Assembly (NCBI GenBank): GCA_030141605.1 | Contig: JAQGDQ010000858.1 | Span: forward strand, 64,001 to 87,150 | Direction of reading: 5' to 3' | Length of the DNA: 23,150 nt | Origin: Tubiluchus corallicola | Taxonomy: Eukaryota; Priapulida; Priapulimorpha; Priapulimorphida; Tubiluchidae | Shown: positions 15,115 to 23,150 of the stretch, piece after piece | Layout: the number at the start of each line of letters is the position of its first letter | How positions within the stretch are numbered: the first letter of the stretch is position 1 | Position numbers and translations under genes: made by a program | Notes under the pieces: model-generated | Told to the model about the DNA's origin: nothing | Databases searched by the model: none | What the model saw: the letters and a program-made list of their open reading frames with translations, nothing else

Positions 15115-16404
15115 TCACCTTATCAAATGCACAAAACCCCGTTTTTGTCTTCGCTTTTCATCATCCCGCCCTACCGCATCTACAACATAAAAATAAACCC
15201 CTGCCGAAGCAAACTTCCCTCCTATCCTGCCATCCCAAATCGCCATGTCGACATTACCCGGCAGATAACCACTCTTCTGAAAATGGTGAACCTTTCTCCC
15301 CCATCTGTTGAATATTTGAAAATTAAGCGACTTTAGCGAGCGAGTTTTTATTACCAGCATATCATTTATCCCATCTCCATTAGGAGTAAAGACGGGTGGT
15401 ACAACAACAAGCGATGTATCTATTACTATATAATCTTTCAAATAAACTGTATCCGCACATACTCCCTCCTCACTCTCCTTTTTCGCAATCATTTTTACCA
15501 TGTACCTGCCTGAATTCTCATAAACATACCTCCCCTCATAAATTATCGCCATTATTGAATCCGGCTGGATACCTGAAGCTCCCTCCTCCTCTATCTTATT
15601 CATATCTCTAAAAATATGCCACTCGTACTCATCAGCATTCTCCGACTCATTTTCAAATAATACCTCAAGAGGAGCCTCAGGAAGCGGATACGCAGGGTCA
15701 AGCTCCTGCTCGTGATGCCATGAAAACTTTGCTTCCGGAACAATCGAGTAGTAGGTTACATTAACAGAACTGCTGCACCCGCTACGCTCCGATACCTCTA
15801 AAGTATATATTGTCTCTCTTGGCGGAGGCGAATATACACGAACATTTTGGCCGGATATGCTACTCCCTCCTCCACTCCACTCATATTTGAGATTTGGCGC
15901 TAAAATGATAGGCACAAGCGAAGAGATATCATAATATGTTAGCACTGCACTTTCAGCACTCCCGGACAACTCAAAATATTCACAGGTCGACTCGGACACC
16001 TCTCCCGCAACCAGATCAACCCAACTATTAAAAACCCAAGCCCTAAAGAGGTAGTCATTCCCTCCCTCATTAAAACTCACACGATAACATCCGTCAGGTA
16101 TACTATTTAATGATGATACGGTACCAGAATCAGTAAAATCAGGCTCAAAATTACCACTTACCTCATTATACTTTTCCCATGTAAAGTTTACACTCCCCCC
16201 TCCCGACATAGCCGTAAGAGAAGCGCTGTTATGCCCTTTCTGACCACAGAAGTAGTAAATAGGATCATTTTCAGGATGATCGGGATATAATGTAAGCTCC
16301 GAATAGCTGGCGCCCGGAGCTGTTAGCTGCTGAGCCGAGACACTCAAAAAAGCAGATAGGACTACCAGGGTGCAGTATACTTCTAAACAGCCTCTCTTTA
16401 GCAT
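15115..16404 (-). CDS. Secreted surface protein with a C-terminal type IX secretion (CHU_C/type B) domain
   Basis: 429 residues from M at 16404. The frame extends 15 codons further back, but MLKRGCLEVYCTLVVLSAFLSVSAQ is a good signal peptide and sets the start. The middle resembles PKD/Ig-like modules: YEWSGGGSSISGQNVRVY with TIYTLEVSERSGCSSSVNV, then PLEVLFENESENADEYEWHIF and the YENSGRYMVKMIAKK strand. The last ~96 residues are the gliding-motility-associated C-terminal domain, with FTPNGDGINDML, FQIFNRWGRKV, WDG and AGVYFYVVDA signatures. Such proteins cross the outer membrane by the type IX system and are often kept on the surface. No enzymatic domain is seen, so an adhesin or structural role is inferred. 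Confidence 0.88.
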   Translation of the reverse strand: MLKRGCLEVYCTLVVLSAFLSVSAQQLTAPGASYSELTLYPDHPENDPIYYFCGQKGHNSASLTAMSGGGSVNFTWEKYNEVSGNFEPDFTDSGTVSSLNSIPDGCYRVSFNEGGNDYLFRAWVFNSWVDLVAGEVSESTCEYFELSGSAESAVLTYYDISSLVPIILAPNLKYEWSGGGSSISGQNVRVYSPPPRETIYTLEVSERSGCSSSVNVTYYSIVPEAKFSWHHEQELDPAYPLPEAPLEVLFENESENADEYEWHIFRDMNKIEEEGASGIQPDSIMAIIYEGRYVYENSGRYMVKMIAKKESEEGVCADTVYLKDYIVIDTSLVVVPPVFTPNGDGINDMLVIKTRSLKSLNFQIFNRWGRKVHHFQKSGYLPGNVDMAIWDGRIGGKFASAGVYFYVVDAVGRDDEKRRQKRGFVHLIR

Positions 16405-16802
16405 GGCAATAGTTTGTTTCTTTTGTATTACAAACATACAAGTATACAAATTTATATAAACAGGTTACATCAAAATATGCTTATATAAAATTAACTCCTA
16501 TGCAACTTACAGCTAAAAAGTGTGACACCTTTGCAGGGCAAAAGAATTTGATTAAAATCGAAGAAAAACTCGATGATAAGCCGCAGTTTACTAATGTTAA
16601 ATAAGGGTTCTGAAGAAGATTTTGACGAGAACATTAGTAAAAAGATAAGTTTTGCAAAAGCCTCACAGTTTTTATAACGTGGCCTGTATGTAAAAACAGT
16701 AGCTCTCAAAGCTTTCACACTATGCCCCTCCGCACAGATAATCCTGTTTTTTGAAAGTGTAAAAATCCCTACCTTAGCCTCCTTAATTTTAATAAAAATG
16801 CG
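16405..16802. other. 398-base divergent spacer with repeat copy C
   Basis: It separates the leftward T9SS-protein gene from rightward uvrD and must hold both promoters. Repeat copy C (16524-16664) occupies its centre. The 105-codon minus-strand frame across it is repeat-derived and has no supporting features. I found no clear TAnnTTTG box for uvrD. Confidence 0.5.
16524..16664 (+). repeat. Dispersed inverted-end repeat, copy C (longest copy)
   Basis: Left end GACACCTTTGCA and right end TTTGCAAAAGCCTC flank an interior with TTTGATTAAAATCGAAG, AAAAACTCGATGATAAGC, CGCAGTTTACTAATGTTAA and GAAGAAGATTTTGACGAG. It carries the complete core, at 141 bases. It lies between divergent genes, in the same orientation as the other copies. 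Confidence 0.75.
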
Positions 16803-19130
16803 GTGCAAAACTATCTCGACAACTTGAATGAGGCACAGAGGAAGGCTGTAATAAATACAGATGGGCCATCGTTGGTTATAGCCGGTGCAGGATCAGGTAA
16901 AACAAGAGTGCTAACATACAGAATTGCTCGCCTAATAGAAAAAGGGGTGCCCCCTTCATCTATTCTGGCACTTACTTTTACCAATAAAGCTGCCCGCGAA
17001 ATGAAAGAGCGAATTGCCTCTGTTGTTGGAGATATGGCGCGCTATTTATGGGCAGGTACTTTTCACTCTATCTCTTCCAGGATCTTAAGAGCAGAATCAG
17101 ACATTATAAAATACCCCTCTTCGTTCACAATTTACGACACCCAAGATTCAAAAAGCTTGATCAAGACCATTATAAACAATATGAACCTGGATATCAAGCT
17201 CTATGAGCCCAACAAAGTCTACAACAGAATATCATCTGCAAAAAATGACTTGTTGACTCCAGAGACCTATAGCGAATACAGCTCCATTATGGATCGCGAC
17301 AAAGCCAGTCGTATGCCCCATATAAATAGAATATATAAAGCCTACTCAGCTCAGTGTAAAAACTCGGGGGCTATGGATTTTGATGACCTGCTGTTAATCA
17401 TAAACATCCTATTTCGCGACCACCCCAACATATTGAAAAAATATAGTGAGCGGTTTAAATATATTCTGGTAGATGAATATCAGGATACAAATATTGCACA
17501 ATGCCTGCTAGTGAAAAAGCTTGCAAGTCAAAATAAAAATATATGCGTGGTAGGTGATGATGCTCAAAGCATATACTCCTTCAGAGGGGCAAAAATTGAA
17601 AACATACTAAGTTTCAGCCGTGACTACCCTGAACTGCAAACATACAAGCTGGAACAGAACTACCGCTCAACGCAAACTATTGTAAATGCTGCTAACAGCC
17701 TTATTGTCAGAAATAAAAATCAAATTTTCAAAACAGTATTCAGCAAAAATGATAAAGGCAATAAAATAAAGGTGTTGGGAGCCCTGACAGACAATGAAGA
17801 AGGATACCTAGTTGTCAATGAGCTTATTAGCAAGAGGGCGCAGTACAACTATATGTTTTCTGACTTTGCTATACTATATCGTACTAATGCTCAATCAAGA
17901 GTATTTGAAGAGGTCTTAAGAAAGCAAAATATCCCCTATAAACTCTATGGAGGCCTGTCGTTCTATCAGCGTAAAGAGGTAAAAGATGTATTGGCATATT
18001 ACCGCCTTCTTTTTAACCCTTCTGACGATGAAGCATTAAAAAGAGTTATTAACTACCCTACCAGAGGCATTGGAGCAACATCGTTGGGTAAACTTGTAGC
18101 CTCAGCAATAAAGGGAGGCTGTAGTATCTGGGATATCGCTTCAGGCGAAGAAAGCAGGCACATGGCAGGACTAAACAACAGCTCTTCTTTAAAGGTACAA
18201 GGCTTTTGCGACATGATGTCCGAGCTATCCAGCTTTGCACAAACAGCCGATGCCTATGATGCTGCTATGAAGGCGGTATCTGAAACAGGTATTATAAGCG
18301 CACTAACCAAAGATGTATCATCAGAGGGAGTTGCCCGATACGAAAACGTACAAGAACTACTAAACGCAATCAGGGAATTTTCTGTTTCTGCAAAAGAGGA
18401 AGGAAGCCCGCGTCTGCTTTCCAACTTTATTGAAGATGTAGCTCTGTTAACTGACCAGGATAGCGACAAAGAGGAAAACACCGATAAAGTTACATTAATG
18501 ACCGTTCACTCTTCAAAAGGACTGGAGTTTAAAAATATTTTTGTGGTGGGGCTGGAAGAGAACCTGTTCCCATCATCATATCGTGAAAACACAATAACCA
18601 TCAACGAGCTGGAAGAGGAGCGCAGACTCTTTTACGTCGCAATCACACGAGCGGCAGAAAATGCATGTATCTCATTTGCAAAACAGCGCTACCGGTGGGG
18701 AAAGCTCGCATTTTGTAACCCCAGTAGGTTTATAGGCGAAATAGATCCGCAGTTTCTGGACATAAAAGGGCTTGATGTATCAAATACGCCGGATATCGGA
18801 CAAAGATTTAACACATCAACAGCTACCACAAGTCGACCCAAATATTTTTCGAAAAAAACAGCCTTAATCAGCTCCAGCAGCCGCCTTAGCCAAAACCAGC
18901 TACATAGTGCTGGCGTTAAAAAACACACCAGCGATCCTGATTTTAAGGGGGATGACATCGAACTGATACAACCTGGGGTATTTGTTGAACACCAGCGCTT
19001 TGGCAAAGGCAAGGTTATAAGTACAGAAGGGAAAATGCCCAATAAAAAAACAAAAGTACTTTTTACTAATGTCGGAGAAAAACAGTTGCTGTTAAAGTTT
19101 GCAAAACTAAAAGTTATAGAAGCACCGTAA
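16803..19130 (+). CDS. uvrD: ATP-dependent DNA helicase UvrD/PcrA (superfamily 1A)
   Basis: 775 residues, the normal length of UvrD/PcrA/Rep helicases. It unwinds 3'-5' in nucleotide excision and mismatch repair and clears RecA or stalled complexes. Motifs in order: the Q-type start LNEAQRKAV, Walker A AGAGSGKT (27-34), motif Ia ALTFTNKAAREMKERI, Walker B DEYQDT (D224-E225), motif III GDDAQSIYSFRGA, motif IV-V LEQNYRST and TVHSSKGLEF, and motif VI VAITRA. The C-terminus ends in the Tudor-like RNA polymerase-contacting segment (FVEHQRFGKGKVI). The start is GTG; the ATG five bases upstream is out of frame and leads only to a short dead end. The position of LNEAQR confirms the GTG. Confidence 0.94.
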   Translation: MQNYLDNLNEAQRKAVINTDGPSLVIAGAGSGKTRVLTYRIARLIEKGVPPSSILALTFTNKAAREMKERIASVVGDMARYLWAGTFHSISSRILRAESDIIKYPSSFTIYDTQDSKSLIKTIINNMNLDIKLYEPNKVYNRISSAKNDLLTPETYSEYSSIMDRDKASRMPHINRIYKAYSAQCKNSGAMDFDDLLLIINILFRDHPNILKKYSERFKYILVDEYQDTNIAQCLLVKKLASQNKNICVVGDDAQSIYSFRGAKIENILSFSRDYPELQTYKLEQNYRSTQTIVNAANSLIVRNKNQIFKTVFSKNDKGNKIKVLGALTDNEEGYLVVNELISKRAQYNYMFSDFAILYRTNAQSRVFEEVLRKQNIPYKLYGGLSFYQRKEVKDVLAYYRLLFNPSDDEALKRVINYPTRGIGATSLGKLVASAIKGGCSIWDIASGEESRHMAGLNNSSSLKVQGFCDMMSELSSFAQTADAYDAAMKAVSETGIISALTKDVSSEGVARYENVQELLNAIREFSVSAKEEGSPRLLSNFIEDVALLTDQDSDKEENTDKVTLMTVHSSKGLEFKNIFVVGLEENLFPSSYRENTITINELEEERRLFYVAITRAAENACISFAKQRYRWGKLAFCNPSRFIGEIDPQFLDIKGLDVSNTPDIGQRFNTSTATTSRPKYFSKKTALISSSSRLSQNQLHSAGVKKHTSDPDFKGDDIELIQPGVFVEHQRFGKGKVISTEGKMPNKKTKVLFTNVGEKQLLLKFAKLKVIEAP

Positions 19131-19217
19131 ATAGACTGCTCACTATGACCTGATTGTTAAATTTCCATAACATTAGCTATATTGTCATACTATTATGATA
19201 TTTAATGCGTAAAATAA

Positions 19218-19247
19218 TTTCATGATAAACACAAATGACTATTTTTG
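19218..19247 (+). promoter_or_regulatory. Candidate promoter of lpxD / the lpx cluster
   Basis: The -7 box TATTTTTG (19240-19247) is an exact TAnnTTTG match. TTTC at 19218-19221 lies 18 bases upstream as a one-mismatch -33 TTTG. Transcription would start near 19253, giving a leader of about 25 bases to the ATG at 19279. Confidence 0.5.
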
Positions 19248-19278
19248 CAGTTAATTTATGAACTTAAATCATTAATGA

Positions 19279-20319
19279 ATGGAATTTTCAGCCGACCAAA
19301 TTGCTCAACTAGTTGGGGGAGAAATTGATGGAGATAGTAGTATCAAAATGGATGGCATCACAAAAATTGAAGGAGGAGCAGTTGGTTCTTTGGCTTTCTT
19401 GTCCAATCCTGCATACGAAAAGCATATATACGACACTAAAGCTTCTGTGGTACTTGTTAATAAGGACTTTGTACCGGAGAAAAAATTATCCTGCACACTA
19501 ATCCGCGTTGATGATGCGCGTGTAGCCCTGATAACAATTTTACGCTACTACGAACAATTGAGGCATCCCAAAAAGAAGCCGGGAGTAGAGCAGCCCTCCT
19601 TTATAAGCACATCCGCCTCTATTGGAGAAGATGTGTACATTGGGGCATTTACATATATTGGGGAGAATGCATCTATAGGTAGTAATGTTGAAATACATCC
19701 CCATGCATATATTGGCGACAACGTAAAAGTAGGAGATAGCACAGTAATACACTCAGGAGTAAAAGTATATGCTGACTGTAACATTGGGAAGTCCTGTATA
19801 CTGCACTCAGGGGCTGTTATTGGGGCTGATGGGTTCGGCTTCATCCAGGACAATGACGGAGTATCAATTAAAATACCTCAAATTGGAAATGTTGTGCTGG
19901 AAGATTTTGTTGAAATAGGGGCAAACAGCACTATTGACTGTGCAACTATGGGTTCGACCACAATAAAAGAGGGAGTGAAACTTGATAACTTAGTACATAT
20001 TGCTCATAACGCCAAGATAGGAAACCATACAGTAATTGCAGCCCAGTCTGGTATTGCAGGATCTAGTGAAGTGGGGCGTAAATGTTTCTTTGGAGGACAG
20101 GTTGGAGTTGTTGGGCACATTACTGTTGGAGACGATGTGAAAGTAGGAGCTAAAACAGGGGTGATATCAAATAAGGAAAGCGGATCAGTACTGTTTGGTA
20201 CTCCTGCTATCAATCATCGTGCTTTTATGAAGTCATACTCCATTTTCCGCAACCTTCCTAAGTTTTATGACGGATTGATTGAAGTTGAAAGAATAGCGAA
20301 GAAAACTAAGGGAAAATGA
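19279..20319 (+). CDS. lpxD: UDP-3-O-acylglucosamine N-acyltransferase
   Basis: 346 residues, the standard LpxD length. It adds the second hydroxyacyl chain to UDP-3-O-acyl-glucosamine from acyl-ACP, the third step of lipid A synthesis, in the cytoplasm. The N-terminal uridine-binding domain (about 1-105, including [15 protein letters not shown]) precedes a left-handed beta helix of hexapeptide repeats (about 108-310). The catalytic histidine is H243 in [23 protein letters not shown] (177-189) is a family signature. The C-terminal helix [20 protein letters not shown] closes the trimer. It heads the lpxD - lpxC-fabZ - lpxA series and is followed 122 bases later by lpxC-fabZ. Confidence 0.95.
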   Translation: MEFSADQIAQLVGGEIDGDSSIKMDGITKIEGGAVGSLAFLSNPAYEKHIYDTKASVVLVNKDFVPEKKLSCTLIRVDDARVALITILRYYEQLRHPKKKPGVEQPSFISTSASIGEDVYIGAFTYIGENASIGSNVEIHPHAYIGDNVKVGDSTVIHSGVKVYADCNIGKSCILHSGAVIGADGFGFIQDNDGVSIKIPQIGNVVLEDFVEIGANSTIDCATMGSTTIKEGVKLDNLVHIAHNAKIGNHTVIAAQSGIAGSSEVGRKCFFGGQVGVVGHITVGDDVKVGAKTGVISNKESGSVLFGTPAINHRAFMKSYSIFRNLPKFYDGLIEVERIAKKTKGK

Positions 20320-20441
20320 TCTTTTTTGATTTTCATCATCTTAAAACATACCTTTATAATTTTATAGCATGAAACATGCGTACTAAGTGCCTATATTTCA
20401 TGTTTTTGTATAGTTAATTTAAAAATATTGTTCTGGTTTCA

Positions 20442-21833
20442 ATGAGCAAAATGCAGAGAACTATAAAAGAGCCGGTTTCCATAAAAGGGAAAGGTCTTCA
20501 TACAGGAGTAAATGTGAATATGGTAGTGATGCCCGCTCCTGAAAATCACGGGTTTAAATTCAAGAGAACTGATATAAAAAAACATCCTGTAATTGATGCG
20601 ATAGTTACAAATGTGAAAGGTACAGAAAGAGGTACCATGTTGACAAGCGGAGGGGTGTCAGTAAGCACAATTGAGCATACAATGGCCGCACTCGTTGGGG
20701 CAGATATGGACAATGCCCTTATTGAGATTGACGGGCCTGAAGCTCCAATTATGGATGGCAGCTCTGCTCCTATATACAACGCCTTGGCAAAAACCGGAAC
20801 AGTAGAGCAAAATGCGCCAAGAGAATATTTAAATATCAAAAAAGAGCTCACCTATAAAAGCAAAAAGGATTGTGGTGAAATAATTGTCCTCCCCAGTGAT
20901 GATTTTCGTCTAGATGTGATGATATCTTACAACTCCGTTGTATTAGGGAATCAGTACGCATCAATTAACAGCATGGATGAGTTTGCAACTGAGATAGCAC
21001 CATGCAGAACATTTGTGTTTGTCCGTGAACTTGAAGCTCTTCTGAAAAACAATCTTGTTAAAGGAGGAGAACTTGACAATGCGATTGTCATAATGGATAA
21101 AAAATATCCCCAGGAAGAGCTGGATCGTATAGCAAGCCTATTCAACCATGAGCGAGTCAAACCAGACCGTATCGGCATTCTAAATAACGTAAAACTTAAA
21201 TTCAAAAATGAGTGCGCCCGCCACAAACTACTGGATGTAATTGGAGACTTGTCCCTATTAGGAAAGCGTATTAAGGGGCATGTTATAGCCAAGTGTCCAG
21301 GGCATGACTTGAATATCGAGTTTGGTAAAATGGTTTTAAAAGAGCTTAAAAGTCTGAACTCAATAAAGAGCCCACCAAGCTATGACCCAAACTCAAAACC
21401 ACTATACGACATAAACAGTATCAAGAAAATGCTGCCCCACCGCTTTCCATTTTTGCTTGTAGATAAAGTAATGGAAGTGGGGGAAGACCATATTATTGGC
21501 ATAAAAAATGTTTCTGTAAATGAATCTTTTTTCACTGGACACTTTCCTGATGAACCAGTTATGCCTGGCGTGCTGCTCGTTGAAGCAATGGCTCAGTGTG
21601 GAGGTATATTTGTTATTAGCTCCCTTCCGGAAGATAACGAATATTCAACCTATTTTATGAAACTTGATAATATTAAGTTTAGGAAAAAAGTTGTGCCGGG
21701 CGATACTATTATATTCAAACTAAAGCTAACTGCGCCTATCAGAAGGGGTGTGGCAAATATGAAGGGATATGCTTTTGTAGGAGATGATATCGTATGTGAA
21801 GGAGAATTTATGGCGCTGATAACAAAGCAATAA
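20442..21833 (+). CDS. lpxC/fabZ: Bifunctional UDP-3-O-acyl-GlcNAc deacetylase / 3-hydroxyacyl-ACP dehydratase (LpxC-FabZ fusion)
   Basis: 463 residues joining two enzymes, as is typical of Bacteroidota. The LpxC part (about 1-305) makes the committed step of lipid A, deacetylating UDP-3-O-acyl-GlcNAc. Its zinc ligands are H79 (in IEHTMAAL), H261 and D265 (HKLLD), with catalytic E78 and H288 (GHDL). The FabZ part (about 325-463) dehydrates 3-hydroxyacyl-ACP in fatty acid synthesis. It has [13 protein letters not shown], catalytic H367 in [12 protein letters not shown] and E381 in LLVEAMAQ. Both sites look intact. The two activities compete for the 3-hydroxyacyl-ACP pool, so fusion may balance lipid A against phospholipid. 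It lies between lpxD and lpxA. Confidence 0.96.
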   Translation: MSKMQRTIKEPVSIKGKGLHTGVNVNMVVMPAPENHGFKFKRTDIKKHPVIDAIVTNVKGTERGTMLTSGGVSVSTIEHTMAALVGADMDNALIEIDGPEAPIMDGSSAPIYNALAKTGTVEQNAPREYLNIKKELTYKSKKDCGEIIVLPSDDFRLDVMISYNSVVLGNQYASINSMDEFATEIAPCRTFVFVRELEALLKNNLVKGGELDNAIVIMDKKYPQEELDRIASLFNHERVKPDRIGILNNVKLKFKNECARHKLLDVIGDLSLLGKRIKGHVIAKCPGHDLNIEFGKMVLKELKSLNSIKSPPSYDPNSKPLYDINSIKKMLPHRFPFLLVDKVMEVGEDHIIGIKNVSVNESFFTGHFPDEPVMPGVLLVEAMAQCGGIFVISSLPEDNEYSTYFMKLDNIKFRKKVVPGDTIIFKLKLTAPIRRGVANMKGYAFVGDDIVCEGEFMALITKQ

Positions 21834-22237
21834 AATAATTGCTCTACCTGCACAAGGTTTATTTTATCGCTTGAACACAGTATTGCTAAATGTTCATTCT
21901 GAAAACAATCTTATGCATTAAGTATATAATTGGCTAACTGATAGTTACAAGCTCAAAATAGCCTGCTTGTATCCCGTATCAGAACAACCCCTCTGCGAGG
22001 TGGAAAATTTTGGCTCAGATTGAGAACGCCTGATAAAAATAGCAGATTATCGGTGTAAATGATGGTTTTGAAGATAGTTTTGATGAAAAAATCAATAAAA
22101 AGAAGAGGTTTGCGTTTACATAGATAGCCGCATCTGTTTTTTTACAGGATATGGGCTTATGTTGGCTGATAAAGCCAAAACATATAGTTTGCAGTTTTTT
22201 TAAATATGAATTTCACTTAAATAAATTATTTAAACTA
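21834..22237. other. 404-base spacer between lpxC-fabZ and lpxA with repeat copy D
   Basis: In related genomes lpxC-fabZ and lpxA usually lie close together. Here they are held apart by AT-rich sequence, repeat copy D (21982-22120) and about 115 bases before the lpxA ATG. A small hairpin (TTGGCT-GATAA-AGCCAA) near 22163 and a loose TATAGTTTG box near 22185 could belong to an lpxA promoter. No gene is supported here; the frame running back from lpxA to 22151 has no family match in its first 29 codons. Confidence 0.5.
21982..22120 (+). repeat. Dispersed inverted-end repeat, copy D (most decayed)
   Basis: The interior is clear: GGTGTAAATGATGGTTTTGAA, then GATAGTTTTGATGAAAAAATC and AATAAAAAGAAGAGGTTTGC align with the copy B/C core and right end. 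The left part (TTTGGCTCAGATTGAG) aligns with TTTGATTTAGATTGAG. Both inverted ends are eroded, so the limits are approximate. Confidence 0.55.
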
Positions 22238-23014
22238 ATGAAACAGTCATTAGCATATATTCACCCTAAGGCTGAGATTGGTAGCAATGTTACTATCAAC
22301 CCATTCACTACTATAAATGAAGATGTAGTCATTGGTGATGGGACATATATCAGTTCCAATGTTACAATTCTTTCTGGAAGCAGAATAGGGAAAAATTGCC
22401 AAATACACTCAGGAGCAGTAATTGGCGGCGAGCCACAGGACTTAAAATACAAAGGAGAGTATACCACTGCCGAAGTTGGTGATAACACCGTGATACGTGA
22501 GTATGTAACACTGAATAAGGGCACTGCGGCTAAGGGAAAAACAGTTATTGGAAAGAATTGCCTCATTATGGCCTATGTGCATATTGCACACGACTGTGTT
22601 GTTGGCGATCATGTTATTCTTGTCAACTCCGTAGGCCTTGCCGGAGAAGTTATTGTAGATGAATGGGCTATATTAAGTGCCAACACACTTGTACACCAGT
22701 TTTGCCATATAGGAAAGCATGCGATGCTGGCAGGCGGTTCATTGGTTAGAAAAGATATACCTCCATACATTAAGGGGGGGAGAGAGCCTTTAGCCTATGT
22801 GGGGGTTAACTCCATCGGGCTGCGTCGCAGAGGGTTTACCAATGCAAAAATACGAGAGATTCAGGACATCTATCGTATAATCTACCAAAAGGGCTATAAT
22901 AACACCGAGGCAATAGATGTTATAGAGAGAGAACTTCCCGCATCACAGGAACGAGATGATATTCTTATTTTTCTAAAGGATTCAAAAAGAGGATTGATTA
23001 AAGGCTACGAATAA
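22238..23014 (+). CDS. lpxA: Acyl-ACP--UDP-N-acetylglucosamine O-acyltransferase
   Basis: From M at 22238 it has 258 residues, the usual LpxA length. The frame is open 29 codons upstream to 22151, but MKQSLAYIHPKAEIG matches the family start. It performs the first step of lipid A synthesis, 3-O-acylating UDP-GlcNAc. The N-terminal two thirds form a left-handed beta helix of hexapeptide repeats. The catalytic H118 and neighbouring H115 sit in YVHIAHDC, GGEPQDLKYKGE (63-74) is the LpxA loop signature, and the C-terminal helical domain contains GLRRRGF. It lies 404 bases after lpxC-fabZ and just before an insertion sequence end. Confidence 0.95.
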   Translation: MKQSLAYIHPKAEIGSNVTINPFTTINEDVVIGDGTYISSNVTILSGSRIGKNCQIHSGAVIGGEPQDLKYKGEYTTAEVGDNTVIREYVTLNKGTAAKGKTVIGKNCLIMAYVHIAHDCVVGDHVILVNSVGLAGEVIVDEWAILSANTLVHQFCHIGKHAMLAGGSLVRKDIPPYIKGGREPLAYVGVNSIGLRRRGFTNAKIREIQDIYRIIYQKGYNNTEAIDVIERELPASQERDDILIFLKDSKRGLIKGYE

Positions 23015-23054
23015 TAGCCTCTTGTAGCACTATCTCATAAACTGTGTAAATAGA

Positions 23055-23088
23055 AAATGCCGAGGGTTGCAACCCTCGGCATTTTTTT
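23055..23088 (+). terminator. Perfect hairpin with T tract downstream of lpxA
   Basis: AATGCCGAGGGTT and AACCCTCGGCATT are exact complements around a GC centre, followed by seven T in all. It would end lpxA transcription. If the insertion sequence call is right, it lies inside the element's 5' leader and would also shield the transposase gene from read-through. Confidence 0.85.
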
Positions 23089-23114
23089 GTTTAATTTTAA
23101 AACTTTAGACAGTA

Positions 23115-23150
23115 ATGAAAAAAGAAGATTTATTAAATGATGATTTCCTT
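23115..23150 (+). CDS. Start of a putative IS256-family (Mutator-type) transposase, truncated by window end
   Basis: Twelve codons from the ATG at 23115 read MKKEDLLNDDFL and run off the window. This opening is very like Bacteroidota IS256-family transposases, which commonly begin K-x-E-D-L-L-N-x-D-F-L. Twelve residues are too few for certainty. The preceding hairpin and the GTGTAAAT-containing segment fit an insertion sequence left end. Confidence 0.45.
   Translation, partial: MKKEDLLNDDFL

Larger units (their letters stand above)
23025..23150 (+). mobile_element. Left end of a putative IS256-family insertion sequence (cut by window end)
   Basis: ATAAACTGTGTAAATAGAAAA (23037-23057) resembles the inner part of IS256-type terminal repeats (…TAATTGTGTAAAA…) as I remember them. 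A strong hairpin follows, then an ATG at 23115 opening a transposase-like peptide. The outer boundary near 23025 is a guess, since the right end and target duplication are outside the window. Confidence 0.45.

Noticed and set aside
16491-16808. 105-codon minus-strand frame between the T9SS-protein gene and uvrD
   Set aside because: Its C-terminal half is repeat copy C read backwards and its start overlaps the uvrD start. It is best explained by low stop-codon content in the repeat.
22151-22237. 29-codon N-terminal extension of lpxA
   Set aside because: LpxA family proteins start at the MKQSLAYIHP position; the extension is spacer sequence with a hairpin and a possible promoter.

Overview
The window looks like an AT-rich Bacteroidota chromosome, most likely of the order Bacteroidales or Marinilabiliales. 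Four things point there: a fused LpxC-FabZ gene, a secreted protein ending in a type IX secretion (CHU_C / gliding-motility type) domain, Bacteroidota-style promoter boxes (TAnnTTTG), and a second EF-G paralogue of the Bacteroides FusA2 type. Almost every gene is housekeeping. The unusual material lies between the genes.

Left part (1-5408, mostly + strand): the tail of an unrecognised gene, a TatD-type metal-dependent DNase, type I L-asparaginase, delta-1-pyrroline-5-carboxylate dehydrogenase, a short FtsB/DivIC-like division protein and a YqgE/AlgH protein. Asparaginase and P5C dehydrogenase both feed amino-acid catabolism.

Middle left (5405-10447, mostly - strand): a compact four-gene operon reads leftward, AMP nucleosidase - DNA polymerase III delta (holA) - rhomboid protease - class IV aminotransferase, with gaps of 3-10 bases. 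A divergent stand-alone HsdR-N nuclease-like domain protein follows, then a recR-GNAT acetyltransferase pair on the - strand.

Middle right (10448-16802): two small secreted proteins, a 969-base gene-free stretch, the EF-G2 paralogue (fusA2 type) and a T9SS-exported surface protein on the - strand.

Right part (16803-23150, + strand): a UvrD/PcrA helicase, then lipid A genes lpxD, lpxC-fabZ and lpxA. The window closes on what looks like the left end of an IS256-family insertion sequence.

The most notable non-coding feature is a dispersed, diverged repeat family of about 120-140 bp. Its inverted ends resemble GAGACCTTTGCAAA...TTTGCAAAGGTCTC. Five copies and one fragment fill the spacers before asparaginase (two in tandem), the second secreted protein, EF-G2 (fragment), uvrD and lpxA. 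All lie in the same orientation. They look like decayed MITE-type elements, and one supplies a false N-terminal extension to the asparaginase reading frame.
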